A stretch of DNA of 64,000 nucleotides. It comes from Myxococcus xanthus. GTDB lineage: Bacteria > Myxococcota > Myxococcia > Myxococcales > Myxococcaceae. Below are positions 1-8,542 of this stretch, piece after piece; position 1 is the stretch's first letter, and each line of letters starts with the position of its first letter. The notes beneath the pieces were generated by a model. The model did no database searches, was not told where the DNA came from, and saw only the letters and a list, made by a program, of their open reading frames with translations. The position numbers were made by a program, and so were the translations under genes. Location of the stretch: positions 483,569 through 547,568 of the forward strand of contig NZ_FNOH01000005.1 of assembly GCF_900106535.1 (NCBI RefSeq), in the 5' to 3' direction.

Positions 1-84
1 GTCTCCATTGCCCGGGCCTTCGGCGTGAATGTGAATACGTTCGGCCACCCCGACTACACGGGGGAGCTGCCGGGCCTCACCTGA
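1..84 (+). CDS. C-terminal end of an unidentified protein (partial)
   Basis: The window opens inside a reading frame that runs 27 codons to a TGA at 82-84. The visible tail reads VSIARAFGVNVNT and ends in GLT. The frame is consistent with GC-rich coding sequence, but too little is present to name a family. The true start lies upstream of the window. Confidence 0.5.
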   Translation, partial: VSIARAFGVNVNTFGHPDYTGELPGLT

Positions 85-153
85 GCGGCGCTCGGGCTTG
101 AAGTCCGGGCCCCGGTGGGTGCTACGCGCCTCCGCCGGGGCCTTCGTGTTTCT

Positions 154-1164
154 TCAGGGCGCCGCGGTGTCCGCGCTGCGCCACTTGCGCAGCAGCTCGC
201 TGGCGCTGCCGCCGCGTTCCAACTGCGCGTGGGTCACCGCGTTGGACGCGTCCAGGTGGATGACGAAGGCCAGCGTCGGCTCGCCGCGCAGGTGGTAGCG
301 CAGGTCGGCGATGCGCACCTTCTGGCCTCCTTCGGCCAGCGGCTCCATGTGGACGAGTGGGAAGCGGGCCCAGGCGAGCGCCTCGCGCACCGTCGGCACG
401 GCCTGTACGTGCTCCGGCAGCGTGCTTCCGGTGGCTTCCGCGCGCCGGGCCTCCGAGGGCGGACCCGCCAGGGGGACCTCTCCCGCGGCGAACACGTCAC
501 CGGGCAGCGTGGCCACGTAACGCCACGTGCTCACGGAGAAGGGCAGGGGAAAGACGCGCACCGCCTGCGCGGCGGGGTAGGCCGCCTCCACCCGCTGCGT
601 CAGCACCGCCCAGGTGGCCACGCGGAAGCCCACGTACGCCACGGAGCAGGCCGCGCTCCACAGCAGCGTCCGCCGCCAGTCCGCGCGCCGGCGCCAGGCC
701 AGGATGGCTCCGGCGAGCAGCGGCAGCGTCACCCAGGGGTCCACCACCATCGTCCAGTCCAGGCTCAGGCGGCTGTCGGAGAAGGGCAGCAGCACCCGCG
801 TCCCCCAGCCCGTCCACAAGTCGGGCAGGAGGTGCGCGAAGACGACGGAGGCCAGGCTGGTGAGGAACACGGGCGCCAGCCGCGCGCCGCGAAACAGGGC
901 GCGGGCGGCCAGCGTGGCGGTGAGCGCCACCAGCGGCGCGGCGACGAGCGCGTGGGACAGCCCCCGGTGGGCCTGGAGCGCCACCGTCACCGCGTCGCCG
1001 CGTGCCAGCAGGGTGTCCAGGTCCGGCAGCTCCGCGGCGAGCACCGACGCCACCAGCACCGCGCGGTCCGTGGGTGAGGCGCGCTCCGGGGCGCCGGGGC
1101 GCACGTCGGGCTTGCGCATGGCGCCAATGGCGAGCCCGAGCAGTCCGTGGGTGAGGTTGTCCAT
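154..1164 (-). CDS. YdjM/DUF457-type membrane-bound metal-dependent hydrolase
   Basis: A 336-residue protein starting MDNLTHGLLG. A start ending in (L)THGLLG is characteristic of the YdjM/DUF457 family of inner-membrane proteins annotated as metal-dependent hydrolases. Further His/Asp positions are visible in HRGLSHAL (about residue 70) and HLLPDLWT (about 115), matching the family pattern of histidines flanking membrane segments. Several hydrophobic stretches follow (residues 80-120 and 140-190). A soluble C-terminal half of about 150 residues contains no motif I recognise. An in-frame extension upstream (to 1293) exists but is arginine/proline-rich and lacks the family start, so the ATG at 1164 was chosen; its ribosome binding site is weak. 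The substrate is unknown; the family has been linked in other bacteria to the SOS response and phospholipids. Confidence 0.75.
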   Translation of the reverse strand: MDNLTHGLLGLAIGAMRKPDVRPGAPERASPTDRAVLVASVLAAELPDLDTLLARGDAVTVALQAHRGLSHALVAAPLVALTATLAARALFRGARLAPVFLTSLASVVFAHLLPDLWTGWGTRVLLPFSDSRLSLDWTMVVDPWVTLPLLAGAILAWRRRADWRRTLLWSAACSVAYVGFRVATWAVLTQRVEAAYPAAQAVRVFPLPFSVSTWRYVATLPGDVFAAGEVPLAGPPSEARRAEATGSTLPEHVQAVPTVREALAWARFPLVHMEPLAEGGQKVRIADLRYHLRGEPTLAFVIHLDASNAVTHAQLERGGSASELLRKWRSADTAAP

Positions 1165-1320
1165 GGCGTGGCTTCGTCTATCGCCCCACGGGCCGCGTGG
1201 CCAGCGGCAGGGGAGGCGCCATTCGCCCGGCGCCTGAAACGGCGAAGCGGGACGCCGGGAATCCCCGACGTCCCGCTCCAGGTGTGGCGTCACCGGGCCA
1301 GGCCCGGCGTCAGAGGCTGA

Positions 1321-2631
1321 CTACCCGCCCAGCGCGCCGTTGATGAGCGGGGCCACAATCTGCATGCCCGGGTCCTCGGCGTTGTAGCCGTTGGCGGGCT
1401 CGTAGATGCGGACGCGCTGGTTGCCGTTGATCCACCGCGACAGGAACGTGTCCATGCCCACGAACTCGCTGTAGCACTTGTACGTCTGGCTCCACGGGAA
1501 CTCGAGGTACTCGTACCAGTAGCGCTTCTTCTCCATCTGCTGGCAGGCGTGCGCGCCGATGAAGGTGATGATGGTGCTGCAGTGGCTGGAGTTGATGGCG
1601 CGCTCGTGCGGGATGAAATAGCTGAAGTTGTTGTACTTGTTCAGCTCGGTGACCAGCGCGTCCTGGTCCTGCTTCCAGTAGCCCAGCACGGACTCCTTGT
1701 CGTTGGGCGAGTGGAAGCGGTCATACGAGAAGCGCGAGTAGTTGTAGTCGCGCGAGTAGCCCGTGTAGGCCAGCTGGTCGTTGGGGAACTCCTGCGCCAC
1801 CATGCGGTTGATGGTGCCGAAGTCGCTCTGGCTGAACGTGCCCGGCAGCAGGGAGAAGACGGAGTTCAGGTCCCACGACTGGCGAATCTTGTCGTGCAGC
1901 GCGCGCGAGCGGAAGTTCGCATTGGGCGCCAGGAAGATGGGGCCGGAGTCGTTGAGCAGGTAGCCACGCGCCGGGTTGATGGCCTTGCGCAGGAAGTAGT
2001 AGCCGGCCGCCGTCGCCGTGCCACCCGCGCTGTAGCCCGTCATCAGCATCTTCTGGACGTTGGGGAACTGCGTCTTCGCGTAGTTCGCCACCGCCAGCGT
2101 GTTGGTGTAGCCGCTGTGGTGCCACGTCAGCGGCGGGTTCTGCCCCGTCGAATCGACGTAGGTGGCCACGTTGTTGCCCACGTGCACGTCACCGGTGCAG
2201 TACGGCACGTAGACGATGTTCCAACCCTTCGTCACCAGGTCCGTCTTGCTGCGCCCCGGCAGGCCCGGGTCTGCACCGTTGACGAGCGGCGACACATACT
2301 TGGCCGTGAACTGGGTGATGTAGTCGTCGGCGATGCCGTTCGGATTGGCGGCGCCCAGCAGGCCCGCGCGGCCGCTACACGTGTCGTAATCCCAGCACGC
2401 GCCGCCACCTTCGAACAGGAACATCAGGTTGGGCGAACCCGTGCGATGCACCCAGAACTTGAACTGGGAGCCATTGCCACACTTGGTTCCCGGCAGCTCC
2501 ACCTTCTGCCAGTTGTAGTTGTTACCACCGTCCACCAGCACGTCGACGATGGAGGACATCACCACCTCCGCGCGTGCGGCTGCGGGCACGAGCGCGGCGG
2601 CCGTGAGTCCAGCCAGGACCAGGTTCTTCAT
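1321..2631 (-). CDS. secreted pectinacetylesterase/Notum-like carboxylesterase
   Basis: A 436-residue protein with a clear Sec signal peptide ([20 protein letters not shown], cleaved near residue 21). The nucleophile elbow GYSAGG lies near residue 200. The overall pattern ([10 protein letters not shown] near residue 75, [13 protein letters not shown] near 140, late histidine in SSHCS near 345) fits the pectinacetylesterase/Notum family of alpha/beta hydrolases, which deacetylate polysaccharides or lipidated proteins. FEGGGACW would form the oxyanion hole. A good ribosome binding site (GGAGG, about 8 nt) precedes the ATG. It stands alone, transcribed towards the YdjM-like gene. A role in degrading plant or microbial polymers outside the cell is an inference; the acyl substrate cannot be read from sequence. 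Confidence 0.85.
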   Translation of the reverse strand: MKNLVLAGLTAAALVPAAARAEVVMSSIVDVLVDGGNNYNWQKVELPGTKCGNGSQFKFWVHRTGSPNLMFLFEGGGACWDYDTCSGRAGLLGAANPNGIADDYITQFTAKYVSPLVNGADPGLPGRSKTDLVTKGWNIVYVPYCTGDVHVGNNVATYVDSTGQNPPLTWHHSGYTNTLAVANYAKTQFPNVQKMLMTGYSAGGTATAAGYYFLRKAINPARGYLLNDSGPIFLAPNANFRSRALHDKIRQSWDLNSVFSLLPGTFSQSDFGTINRMVAQEFPNDQLAYTGYSRDYNYSRFSYDRFHSPNDKESVLGYWKQDQDALVTELNKYNNFSYFIPHERAINSSHCSTIITFIGAHACQQMEKKRYWYEYLEFPWSQTYKCYSEFVGMDTFLSRWINGNQRVRIYEPANGYNAEDPGMQIVAPLINGALGG

Positions 2632-2845
2632 TCGGGGACCTCCGGGTTTAGTTGGGAAATCCGTGTATACAATGGCGTTGCATCCGCGTCAGGAGGATTG
2701 TGGTTGTTTCACGTTTCCGACGAGAGGGACGCGGGTGCTGCATTGCGCCAAGGATGCGACGCATTGCGGCATCTGATGTGGTGCGTTGCGCTATCTCGCG
2801 GTGGGAGGTTGCCGCGCCCACTCCGTGCGCGGTATTCGGAGCTGC

Positions 2846-3517
2846 ATGGCCGTGAATGCATGGAGGAAGGGCCTGCCCGGCCTTGTCGTGGCGACGGGTC
2901 TCGTGGTGGCGGCGCTGGTGTACGCGCTTCGCCAGGACCCGGAGCCGGTGACGCCGGGGTCGCCCGCCGTCATCGAGCAGGCCGCCACGCCCCTGGCGCC
3001 GGCTTCCGTGGCGCGCACGCCGCCGCCTCCTCCGCAGGCCACGCCGCCGCCGTTGGACCTGACGCGGCCGCCCGAGGAAGTGCCGGACGAAAACGCGCCG
3101 AAGGTGCACCCGGTGGACCTGCAGGTGATTCGCGCGAAGCTGCCCGACAACCTCTACTGGCGGATGGGCGCGCCCACGCAGGACCCGGCGGAGCTGGAGC
3201 GCCGCGAAGCGGAGTCCCGCCGCTGGAATGAGCTCTACGGCAAGGTGCTGTCCGCCGATGCCACGGTGGAGCAGATTCGCGAGTACTACGGCCACCGCCG
3301 TCAGGTGTCCGAGGACTTCATCACCTTCTCCACCGAGGTGTTGTCCCGGTTCGGTGACGTGCTGCCGGAGCGGGACCGCGGGCTCTACGAGCTGAGCATC
3401 AACATGCACCGCACGCGGCTGGCGGAGCTGCCGGCGCAGGAGCAGGACGCGCTGGACCGGCGGGAAGCCCAGGAGCGCCGCCGCGAGGCCTGGCGCCAGG
3501 GCCTCCAGTCGCCCTGA
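2846..3517 (+). CDS. membrane-anchored hypothetical protein with Pro-rich linker
   Basis: A 223-residue protein with one N-terminal membrane segment (GLPGLVVATGLVVAALVYAL), a proline-rich linker (residues 40-75) and a charged, mostly helical C-terminal region with many Arg/Glu residues (repeated RREA/ERRREA). GGAG sits just upstream of the ATG at 2846, which decides the start over the in-frame ATG 60 bp upstream. The layout (anchor, linker, charged periplasmic helix) resembles the unrelated anchored protein at 57,791-58,630. I do not recognise a family; a periplasmic envelope protein is the most that can be said. Confidence 0.6.
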   Translation: MAVNAWRKGLPGLVVATGLVVAALVYALRQDPEPVTPGSPAVIEQAATPLAPASVARTPPPPPQATPPPLDLTRPPEEVPDENAPKVHPVDLQVIRAKLPDNLYWRMGAPTQDPAELERREAESRRWNELYGKVLSADATVEQIREYYGHRRQVSEDFITFSTEVLSRFGDVLPERDRGLYELSINMHRTRLAELPAQEQDALDRREAQERRREAWRQGLQSP

Positions 3518-3541
3518 GCGCGCTCCCGGGCGGGCGAGGAG

Positions 3542-3561
3542 ACTGTCCACCTCCGGACAGT
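3542..3561. promoter_or_regulatory. perfect inverted repeat upstream of the histidine kinase
   Basis: ACTGTCC and GGACAGT are separated by 6 nt, 24 bp after the previous gene and about 120 bp before the histidine kinase. No T-run follows. It may be a weak terminator of the upstream gene or a protein-binding site for the kinase promoter. Confidence 0.35.
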
Positions 3562-3678
3562 GCCTTCGCGGGCGCGCCCGGCACGCCACGGGGTGGGAAA
3601 GGGCGTTTCCCCGAGCGGCGAGAATGTCGGCTGCCTTGCAGATTTCCGGCGCGTGACGGTGCGGTGGGCGCGGCGGAA

Positions 3679-5400
3679 ATGTTAAGCGGCAGGTACATCG
3701 CCTTGGCCCGTTCTCACACCGACCGCGTGGACTCACTCTCGACCGGACAGGACCCTGATGGCGCCAGCCACGGCGGGTCGGACACCAGCGGGCTGGATAC
3801 CGCCCTGCTGGACCAGATGCCGGAAGCGGTCGTGGTCTGCTCGCTGGACGCAGTCTGTGTCCATGTGAATCCCTCCCTGGAGCGGCACCTGGGCCGGCCG
3901 CGCCAGGAGCTGCTCGGCCGGAGGCTCTGGGAGCTGCACCCGGAGTGGACGGAACGTTCCTTTCAGGAGCGCTTCCGCCAGGTGGTCCGGACGGGCGAAT
4001 CCGCCGAGTTCGAACGCCACGCCGAGCCCCAGGACCGCTGGTTCGTGAAACGGCTGTTTCGCGTCCATGAGCGGGTCGTCCTGTTCTCGCGGGACATCAG
4101 CGCGGAGAAGAAGCAGGAGGCGACGCTTCGGGCCCTCTACGACGAGATGCGCCGGGCGCAGCGGCACGCGGCCTTCCTGGCGCAGGCCAGCGAGGTGCTG
4201 GCGTCGTCCCTGGAGCACGACCTCATCCTGCAGCGCATGGCCCACCTCGCCGTTCCCATCCTGGGAGACGCGTGCTCGGTGGACCTCCCCATGCCGGATG
4301 GGCAGGTGCGCCGCGCCGCCGCCGCCTTCTCCAGACAGGAGATGGTGGCGCCCGCGCAGGACTTCCAGACGCGCTATCCCATTCGCCTGGAGGACGCGGC
4401 GGGTATCGGCAAGGTGCTGCGTACTGGCGTCACCGAGTTCACCCCGGACTTTCCCGCCATGCTCGCCGCCGCCCAGGGGGGCAGCTCGGCGTACCGGCGG
4501 GACGTGGAGGCGCTGGGCATCAGCGCGTACATCATCGTCCCGCTCATCAGCCGGGGCCGGGTGCTGGGGGCGCTCACGCTGCTCAATTCGGAGTCCCGGC
4601 GCAGATACACGGAGGCGGACGTGCGGCTGGCGGAAGACCTGGCCCGGCGCGCCGCCACCTCGCTGGACAACGGTCGGCTCTACACGGAGGCGCAGGAGGC
4701 CGTGCGCGCCCGGGACTCGTTCCTGTCCGTGGCATCTCACGAGCTCAACACGCCGCTGACCTCGCTCATGCTCAACATCCAGGCGTTGCGGCGCGACATG
4801 GAGCCGCGCGCCAGCAATGGCCCCGCGTCACCGGAGGCGCTCTCCACGAAGGTGGTGGCGGTGCAGCGGCAGGTCTCCCGCCTGTCGAGCCTGGTGCGCG
4901 AGCTGCTGGACGTGTCCCGCATCACCGCGGGGCGGCTGCGGCTGGAGCGCGAGGACCTGGACCTGGCCGCGCTCACCCGCGAGGTGGTGCCCCGCTTCAC
5001 CGAGGACCTGGCACGCGCGGGCTGCGCGCTGCACTTGGAGGCGGGGGGCGCCGCCACCGGCCATTGGGACCGGCTGCGGCTGGAGCAGGTGCTGCAGAAC
5101 CTGCTCTCCAACGCCATCAAGTACGGCCGGGGCCGCCCCATTGAAGTGCGGGTGGGGGCGGATGCGTCGCGCGCCTGTCTGTCGGTGAAGGACCAGGGCG
5201 TGGGCATTCCGCCGGAGGGGCGCGCGCGTCTCTTCCAGCGCTTCGAGCGGCTGGCCAGCGAGCGGCACTACGGCGGACTGGGGCTGGGCCTGTGGATCGT
5301 GAAGCAGATTGTGGACGCCATGGAGGGTCGCATCCTCGTGGAGAGCGTGCCCGGCCAGGGCTCCACCTTCATCGTGGAGCTGCCGCGCCACCCTGCGTGA
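3679..5400 (+). CDS. PAS-GAF sensor histidine kinase (soluble)
   Basis: A 573-residue hybrid-free kinase without membrane segments. Order: PAS domain (about 35-145, starting DQMPEAVVVCSLD), short linker, GAF domain (about 165-330), HisKA dimerisation helix with H-box SVASHELNTPLTS (His near residue 354), and HATPase_c with N-box (NLLSNAIKYG), G1 (DQGVGIP), F-box (LFQRFER) and G2 (GGLGLGLWIVKQ). It should autophosphorylate on the H-box histidine in response to a cytosolic cue and pass phosphate to an unlinked response regulator; no regulator gene is adjacent. The start is ambiguous: a GTG at 3664 is in frame and neither has a strong ribosome binding site. Its last 32 bp overlap the end of the convergent helicase gene. 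Confidence 0.9.
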   Translation: MLSGRYIALARSHTDRVDSLSTGQDPDGASHGGSDTSGLDTALLDQMPEAVVVCSLDAVCVHVNPSLERHLGRPRQELLGRRLWELHPEWTERSFQERFRQVVRTGESAEFERHAEPQDRWFVKRLFRVHERVVLFSRDISAEKKQEATLRALYDEMRRAQRHAAFLAQASEVLASSLEHDLILQRMAHLAVPILGDACSVDLPMPDGQVRRAAAAFSRQEMVAPAQDFQTRYPIRLEDAAGIGKVLRTGVTEFTPDFPAMLAAAQGGSSAYRRDVEALGISAYIIVPLISRGRVLGALTLLNSESRRRYTEADVRLAEDLARRAATSLDNGRLYTEAQEAVRARDSFLSVASHELNTPLTSLMLNIQALRRDMEPRASNGPASPEALSTKVVAVQRQVSRLSSLVRELLDVSRITAGRLRLEREDLDLAALTREVVPRFTEDLARAGCALHLEAGGAATGHWDRLRLEQVLQNLLSNAIKYGRGRPIEVRVGADASRACLSVKDQGVGIPPEGRARLFQRFERLASERHYGGLGLGLWIVKQIVDAMEGRILVESVPGQGSTFIVELPRHPA

Positions 5401-7489
5401 CCAGGTGCGAGCGGACGCCGGAGGACACCACCCAGAGCTGATGGGAGGTGCGCGTCACCGCCACGTGCAGGCGGCGGCGTGACTCGTCGTCCACCGGGTA
5501 GGCCCGCGCCGTCGCGTCCGGGAGGATGACGTAGTCGAACTCCAGGCCCTTCACGCTGCCCACGTCGGTGACGTCCACGCCGGGCTCGAAGGTGAACTCG
5601 CCGTCGCTCACCAGCCGCGCCCAGCGCTGGTCGGCGACGACGCGGTAGATGGCCTGCGCGGACTCTGGGCTGCTGGCGATGACGCCCACGGAGGCGTGGG
5701 GCTCGCGGGCGACGAGGTCCCGGAGCGCCTCGCCGATGAAGAGCTGGGCCTGGGCCTCGTCGGGGAAGTGGTGGAAGCCCACCGGAGCGCCCGCGCGGCC
5801 GGTGGCGGCGGCCTCCGGGGCCTGCGCGCCCAGCACCTGCCGCGCCAGCTCCACCACGGGCCGGGGGCACCGGTAGGAGACCTGAAGCCGGCAGGTGGCG
5901 GCGTCACGGATGTTGAGCTCGTTGAGGACGGCGGGCCAGCCCGCGAAGCCCGCGTCCGTCTGCTGCATCTCGTCGCCCGCCAGCGTGCAGCTCTTGCCCT
6001 TGCCCAGCAGTTGGCGGACGGCGAAGAGCTCGAAGAGGGAGAAGTCCTCGGCCTCGTCGAGCACCACGTGCGCCAGCCGCTCCAGGCCCAGCGAGGTGTG
6101 CTGGGCCTTGAGGAACATCAGGACGGGCAGGTCGTCCAGGTCCACGGTGCCGGCCATGGCGTCCGGCGTGTCGTCCTCGATGGAGCGCCCATCCACGGTG
6201 ATGAGCCGCTCCGCGTCGGTGATGTCCTTGAGCACCTTGGACAGCGGCGTGGCGAGCTGGAGGCGCGTGTGCTCCAGCGTCTCGTCGATGGCGGTGCGAG
6301 GAATCTCGCCCTTGGCGGCGGTGACCACGCTCTCCAAGAAGCGCCGGTCCATGTATGCGTCCGCCATCCGCGTGCGCAACCGCTCCAGCGTGGTGCCCGC
6401 GTCTGTCTTTGGCACGCCCACCCGGGCGGCCAACGCGCGCCGCAGGGTGGGGTGGCGCTTGAGGCGGGACACCAGCGGCGGCGTGTCATTCCACAGCTTG
6501 ATGCCGGGCACGTTGAAGGCGGAGCGCGCGGTGGCGAGCAGCCAGGCATCCCGCGTCTGCACGGCCACGTTGCCCAGGCCCAGCGGCGCCAGCAGCCGGC
6601 GGGACAGCCGCGCCAGCCCTTCTTCCGGGACGATGAGCTTCATGCGGGCCTGGGGGAACGTCCTCGGGTCGTCGAAGGCCAGCTTCGCCAGCCGGTGCAG
6701 CGCCACGGTCGTCTTCCCACTGCCCGCGCTGCCCAGCACCAGCAGCGGCCGGTCCGGGCCGGTGCTGAGGGCCTCGTACTGCTCGGCGTCCAGCATGGCG
6801 GTGACGCCAAAGGCATCCTCGATGCGCCGCGCGCCCTTGCCGGTGCCCAGGAACTCCGGCCGCGCCGCCGTCCCCGCGCCGCCCGACTGGAGCGTGGCGA
6901 AGTCGCGGCTCACGCTGCGCCATGTACCGTCCGCCAGGCGCTCCAGCACCAGCGCGCCGGAGATGATGCGCGTCAACACGCCGCGCTCGATGATGACCAG
7001 CCGGCGCGTCTCCACGCTGCCCTCGGCGAGCCGCTCACCGAAGTACTCCTCGTAGTCGTCGCCTTCCTCGTAGCAATAGAAGACACGGGCCACGGGGGCG
7101 AAGCGCCAGTCGATGACGCGCACACCGGCGCCCACGTCCGCGAACGTGGTGCGGCCCAGCAGGTAGTCGCGCGGGCCGCCTTCGCCATTGAGGCGCAGGT
7201 GCGCGAAGTAGGGGGCCTGTGGGTCGGGAAGCTTCACTCCCTCCTGACGTTCCAGGAGGGAGCGCATCTGGTTCATCTGCGCGAAGATGTGCGGCAGGTC
7301 GGCCACGGCCGCGGTGGAGGCGTCGTCCCGCAGCACCTGCAACTGGGCGACAAGTCCCTGGGCGTCCTGTCCGCGTGCGGACTTGCGCCGCGCGGCTTCC
7401 AGCGTGGACTGAACACGGGCCAGCAAGGCCTCTTCCTCGGCGATGATGGCGCGGGCATGGTCCGGCAGCGACGCCTCGACGTGGCTCAT
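5369..7489 (-). CDS. HelD-like UvrD/Rep-family (SF1) ATPase/helicase
   Basis: A 706-residue protein with a long N-terminal coiled-coil region (residues 1-90), a Walker A motif GSAGSGKTT near residue 250, a motif II-like DEAEDF near 475, a Q-rich motif III region and a C-terminal motif VI region with TRTSHQLWVV. This architecture matches HelD-type SF1 proteins, several of which bind RNA polymerase and help recycle stalled complexes, rather than processive UvrD. The start at 7489 was chosen over an upstream ATG (7639) because the extra segment is low-quality sequence that runs into the divergent promoter region. It is transcribed divergently from the spermidine-synthase-like gene and ends 32 bp inside the kinase gene. 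Confidence 0.85.
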   Translation of the reverse strand: MSHVEASLPDHARAIIAEEEALLARVQSTLEAARRKSARGQDAQGLVAQLQVLRDDASTAAVADLPHIFAQMNQMRSLLERQEGVKLPDPQAPYFAHLRLNGEGGPRDYLLGRTTFADVGAGVRVIDWRFAPVARVFYCYEEGDDYEEYFGERLAEGSVETRRLVIIERGVLTRIISGALVLERLADGTWRSVSRDFATLQSGGAGTAARPEFLGTGKGARRIEDAFGVTAMLDAEQYEALSTGPDRPLLVLGSAGSGKTTVALHRLAKLAFDDPRTFPQARMKLIVPEEGLARLSRRLLAPLGLGNVAVQTRDAWLLATARSAFNVPGIKLWNDTPPLVSRLKRHPTLRRALAARVGVPKTDAGTTLERLRTRMADAYMDRRFLESVVTAAKGEIPRTAIDETLEHTRLQLATPLSKVLKDITDAERLITVDGRSIEDDTPDAMAGTVDLDDLPVLMFLKAQHTSLGLERLAHVVLDEAEDFSLFELFAVRQLLGKGKSCTLAGDEMQQTDAGFAGWPAVLNELNIRDAATCRLQVSYRCPRPVVELARQVLGAQAPEAAATGRAGAPVGFHHFPDEAQAQLFIGEALRDLVAREPHASVGVIASSPESAQAIYRVVADQRWARLVSDGEFTFEPGVDVTDVGSVKGLEFDYVILPDATARAYPVDDESRRRLHVAVTRTSHQLWVVSSGVRSHLVTQGGAAAPR

Positions 7490-7534
7490 GCGCGGCAAGG
7501 TGAACCTCGGCGCCGTATGCGTCAACCTGTTGTT

Positions 7535-7574
7535 TTTCCTGAAGGAAATGCTGTCTTTTTGGTACTCTGTACCA
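7535..7574. promoter_or_regulatory. two inverted repeats between divergent genes
   Basis: The 98-bp divergent region holds two palindromes. One is TTTCC-tgaa-GGAAA (7535-7548) and the other is TGGTAC-tct-GTACCA (7560-7574). The second lies directly upstream of the ribosome binding site of the spermidine-synthase-like gene, where a bound repressor would block initiation or early elongation. Confidence 0.45.
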
Positions 7575-7587
7575 GGAAGGGATGGAC

Positions 7588-8496
7588 ATGCGCGGTGTGA
7601 CCCAGCGGCTGCTGCTGATGGGGCTGGTGGTCCTGGCATGTACGGCCTCCGCGTCCCGCAAGGTCTTGTACGAGAAGGAATCGCCCTACACCCTCATCTC
7701 GGTGACGGAGGACGAAGAGGGGCGCCGGTACCTGGGCTTCGATGCCTCGGGGGCGCTGCAGAGCGTGGTCCGGCCGGGCAAGCCGCTGGACCTGGTGCTG
7801 CCCTACACGCAGGTCTCCATGGTGGGGCTGGCCTATGTGCCCGCGCCCAAGCGCATCCTCATCGTGGGGCTGGGGGGCGGGGCCATGCCCATGTTCCTGC
7901 GCAAGGTAGTGCCGCGGGCGCACATCGACGTGGTGGACATCGATCCGGATGTGGTGACGGTGGCAAGGCGCTACTTCGGCTTCCGGGAGGATACGCACCT
8001 GCGCGCGCACGTCGGAGACGGCCGGCGCTTCATCGAAGCCGAGCGGCCCGCGTATGACCTCATCTTCCTGGATGCCTATGGCCCGGACAGCATCCCCGAG
8101 CACCTGGCCACGCAGGAGTTCCTGGCGGTGGTGCGCGCGAAGCTGAGCCCCCAGGGCGCGGTGGTGGGCAACGTGTGGGCCTTTCCGCCCAACCGTCACT
8201 ACGACGCCATGGTGCACACGTGGCAGGTGGCCTTCACGCAGCTGTATGAGTTCATCGTGCCGCAGAGCTCGAATCGCATCCTGGTGGGCGTGGGGTACGA
8301 GGAGAAGGTGGCCGCCAAGACGCTGGAGGCGCGCGCGGAGAAGCTGGAGCGCACCCGGGGCGTGCCATTCGACTTGAGCGGGCTGGTGGACCGGGGCTAC
8401 ACGGATGCGACGGAGCGGCAGCTGCGAGGCAAGGTGCTGAAGGACGCGGACCTGCCGAAGCCCGAGTCTGTAACGACGCCGGCGCAGGTCCGCTGA
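7588..8496 (+). CDS. spermidine-synthase-like protein with signal peptide
   Basis: A 302-residue protein with an N-terminal hydrophobic segment (RLLLMGLVVLACTASA) that looks like a signal peptide, possibly with a lipobox-like VLAC. A Rossmann methyltransferase-type fold of the polyamine aminopropyltransferase family follows: glycine-rich motif VGLGGGAMP near residue 95, acidic VVDIDPDVV near 116, and DLIFLDAYGPDSIPEHL near 155. The last replaces the usual D-x-x-DP catalytic stretch of true spermidine synthases, so aminopropyl transfer is doubtful. Export of a spermidine-synthase-like protein is unusual but recurs in this family in proteobacteria. ATG 7588 was preferred to ATG 7582 because the AGGAAGG ribosome binding site is then correctly spaced. 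Confidence 0.75.
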   Translation: MRGVTQRLLLMGLVVLACTASASRKVLYEKESPYTLISVTEDEEGRRYLGFDASGALQSVVRPGKPLDLVLPYTQVSMVGLAYVPAPKRILIVGLGGGAMPMFLRKVVPRAHIDVVDIDPDVVTVARRYFGFREDTHLRAHVGDGRRFIEAERPAYDLIFLDAYGPDSIPEHLATQEFLAVVRAKLSPQGAVVGNVWAFPPNRHYDAMVHTWQVAFTQLYEFIVPQSSNRILVGVGYEEKVAAKTLEARAEKLERTRGVPFDLSGLVDRGYTDATERQLRGKVLKDADLPKPESVTTPAQVR

Positions 8497-8542
8497 GCGT
8501 TTGTAGGGGGCTCGGGCCTGCCTCACATGGACGCGTCTGCCT

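Noticed and set aside
1293..1307. Palindrome CCGGGCC-a-GGCCCGG as a terminator
   Set aside because: The 1-nt spacer cannot form a loop and no T-run follows; in this GC range such palindromes arise easily.
1549..3231. A 560-codon open frame on the plus strand
   Set aside because: Valine/arginine-rich shadow of the pectinacetylesterase gene; it also crosses the intergenic region and the next gene in the wrong frame.
5696..7600. A 634-codon open frame on the plus strand opposite the helicase gene
   Set aside because: It is rich in Arg, Gly, His and Gln with no motif and is a mirror of high GC at wobble positions; the minus strand encodes clear helicase motifs.
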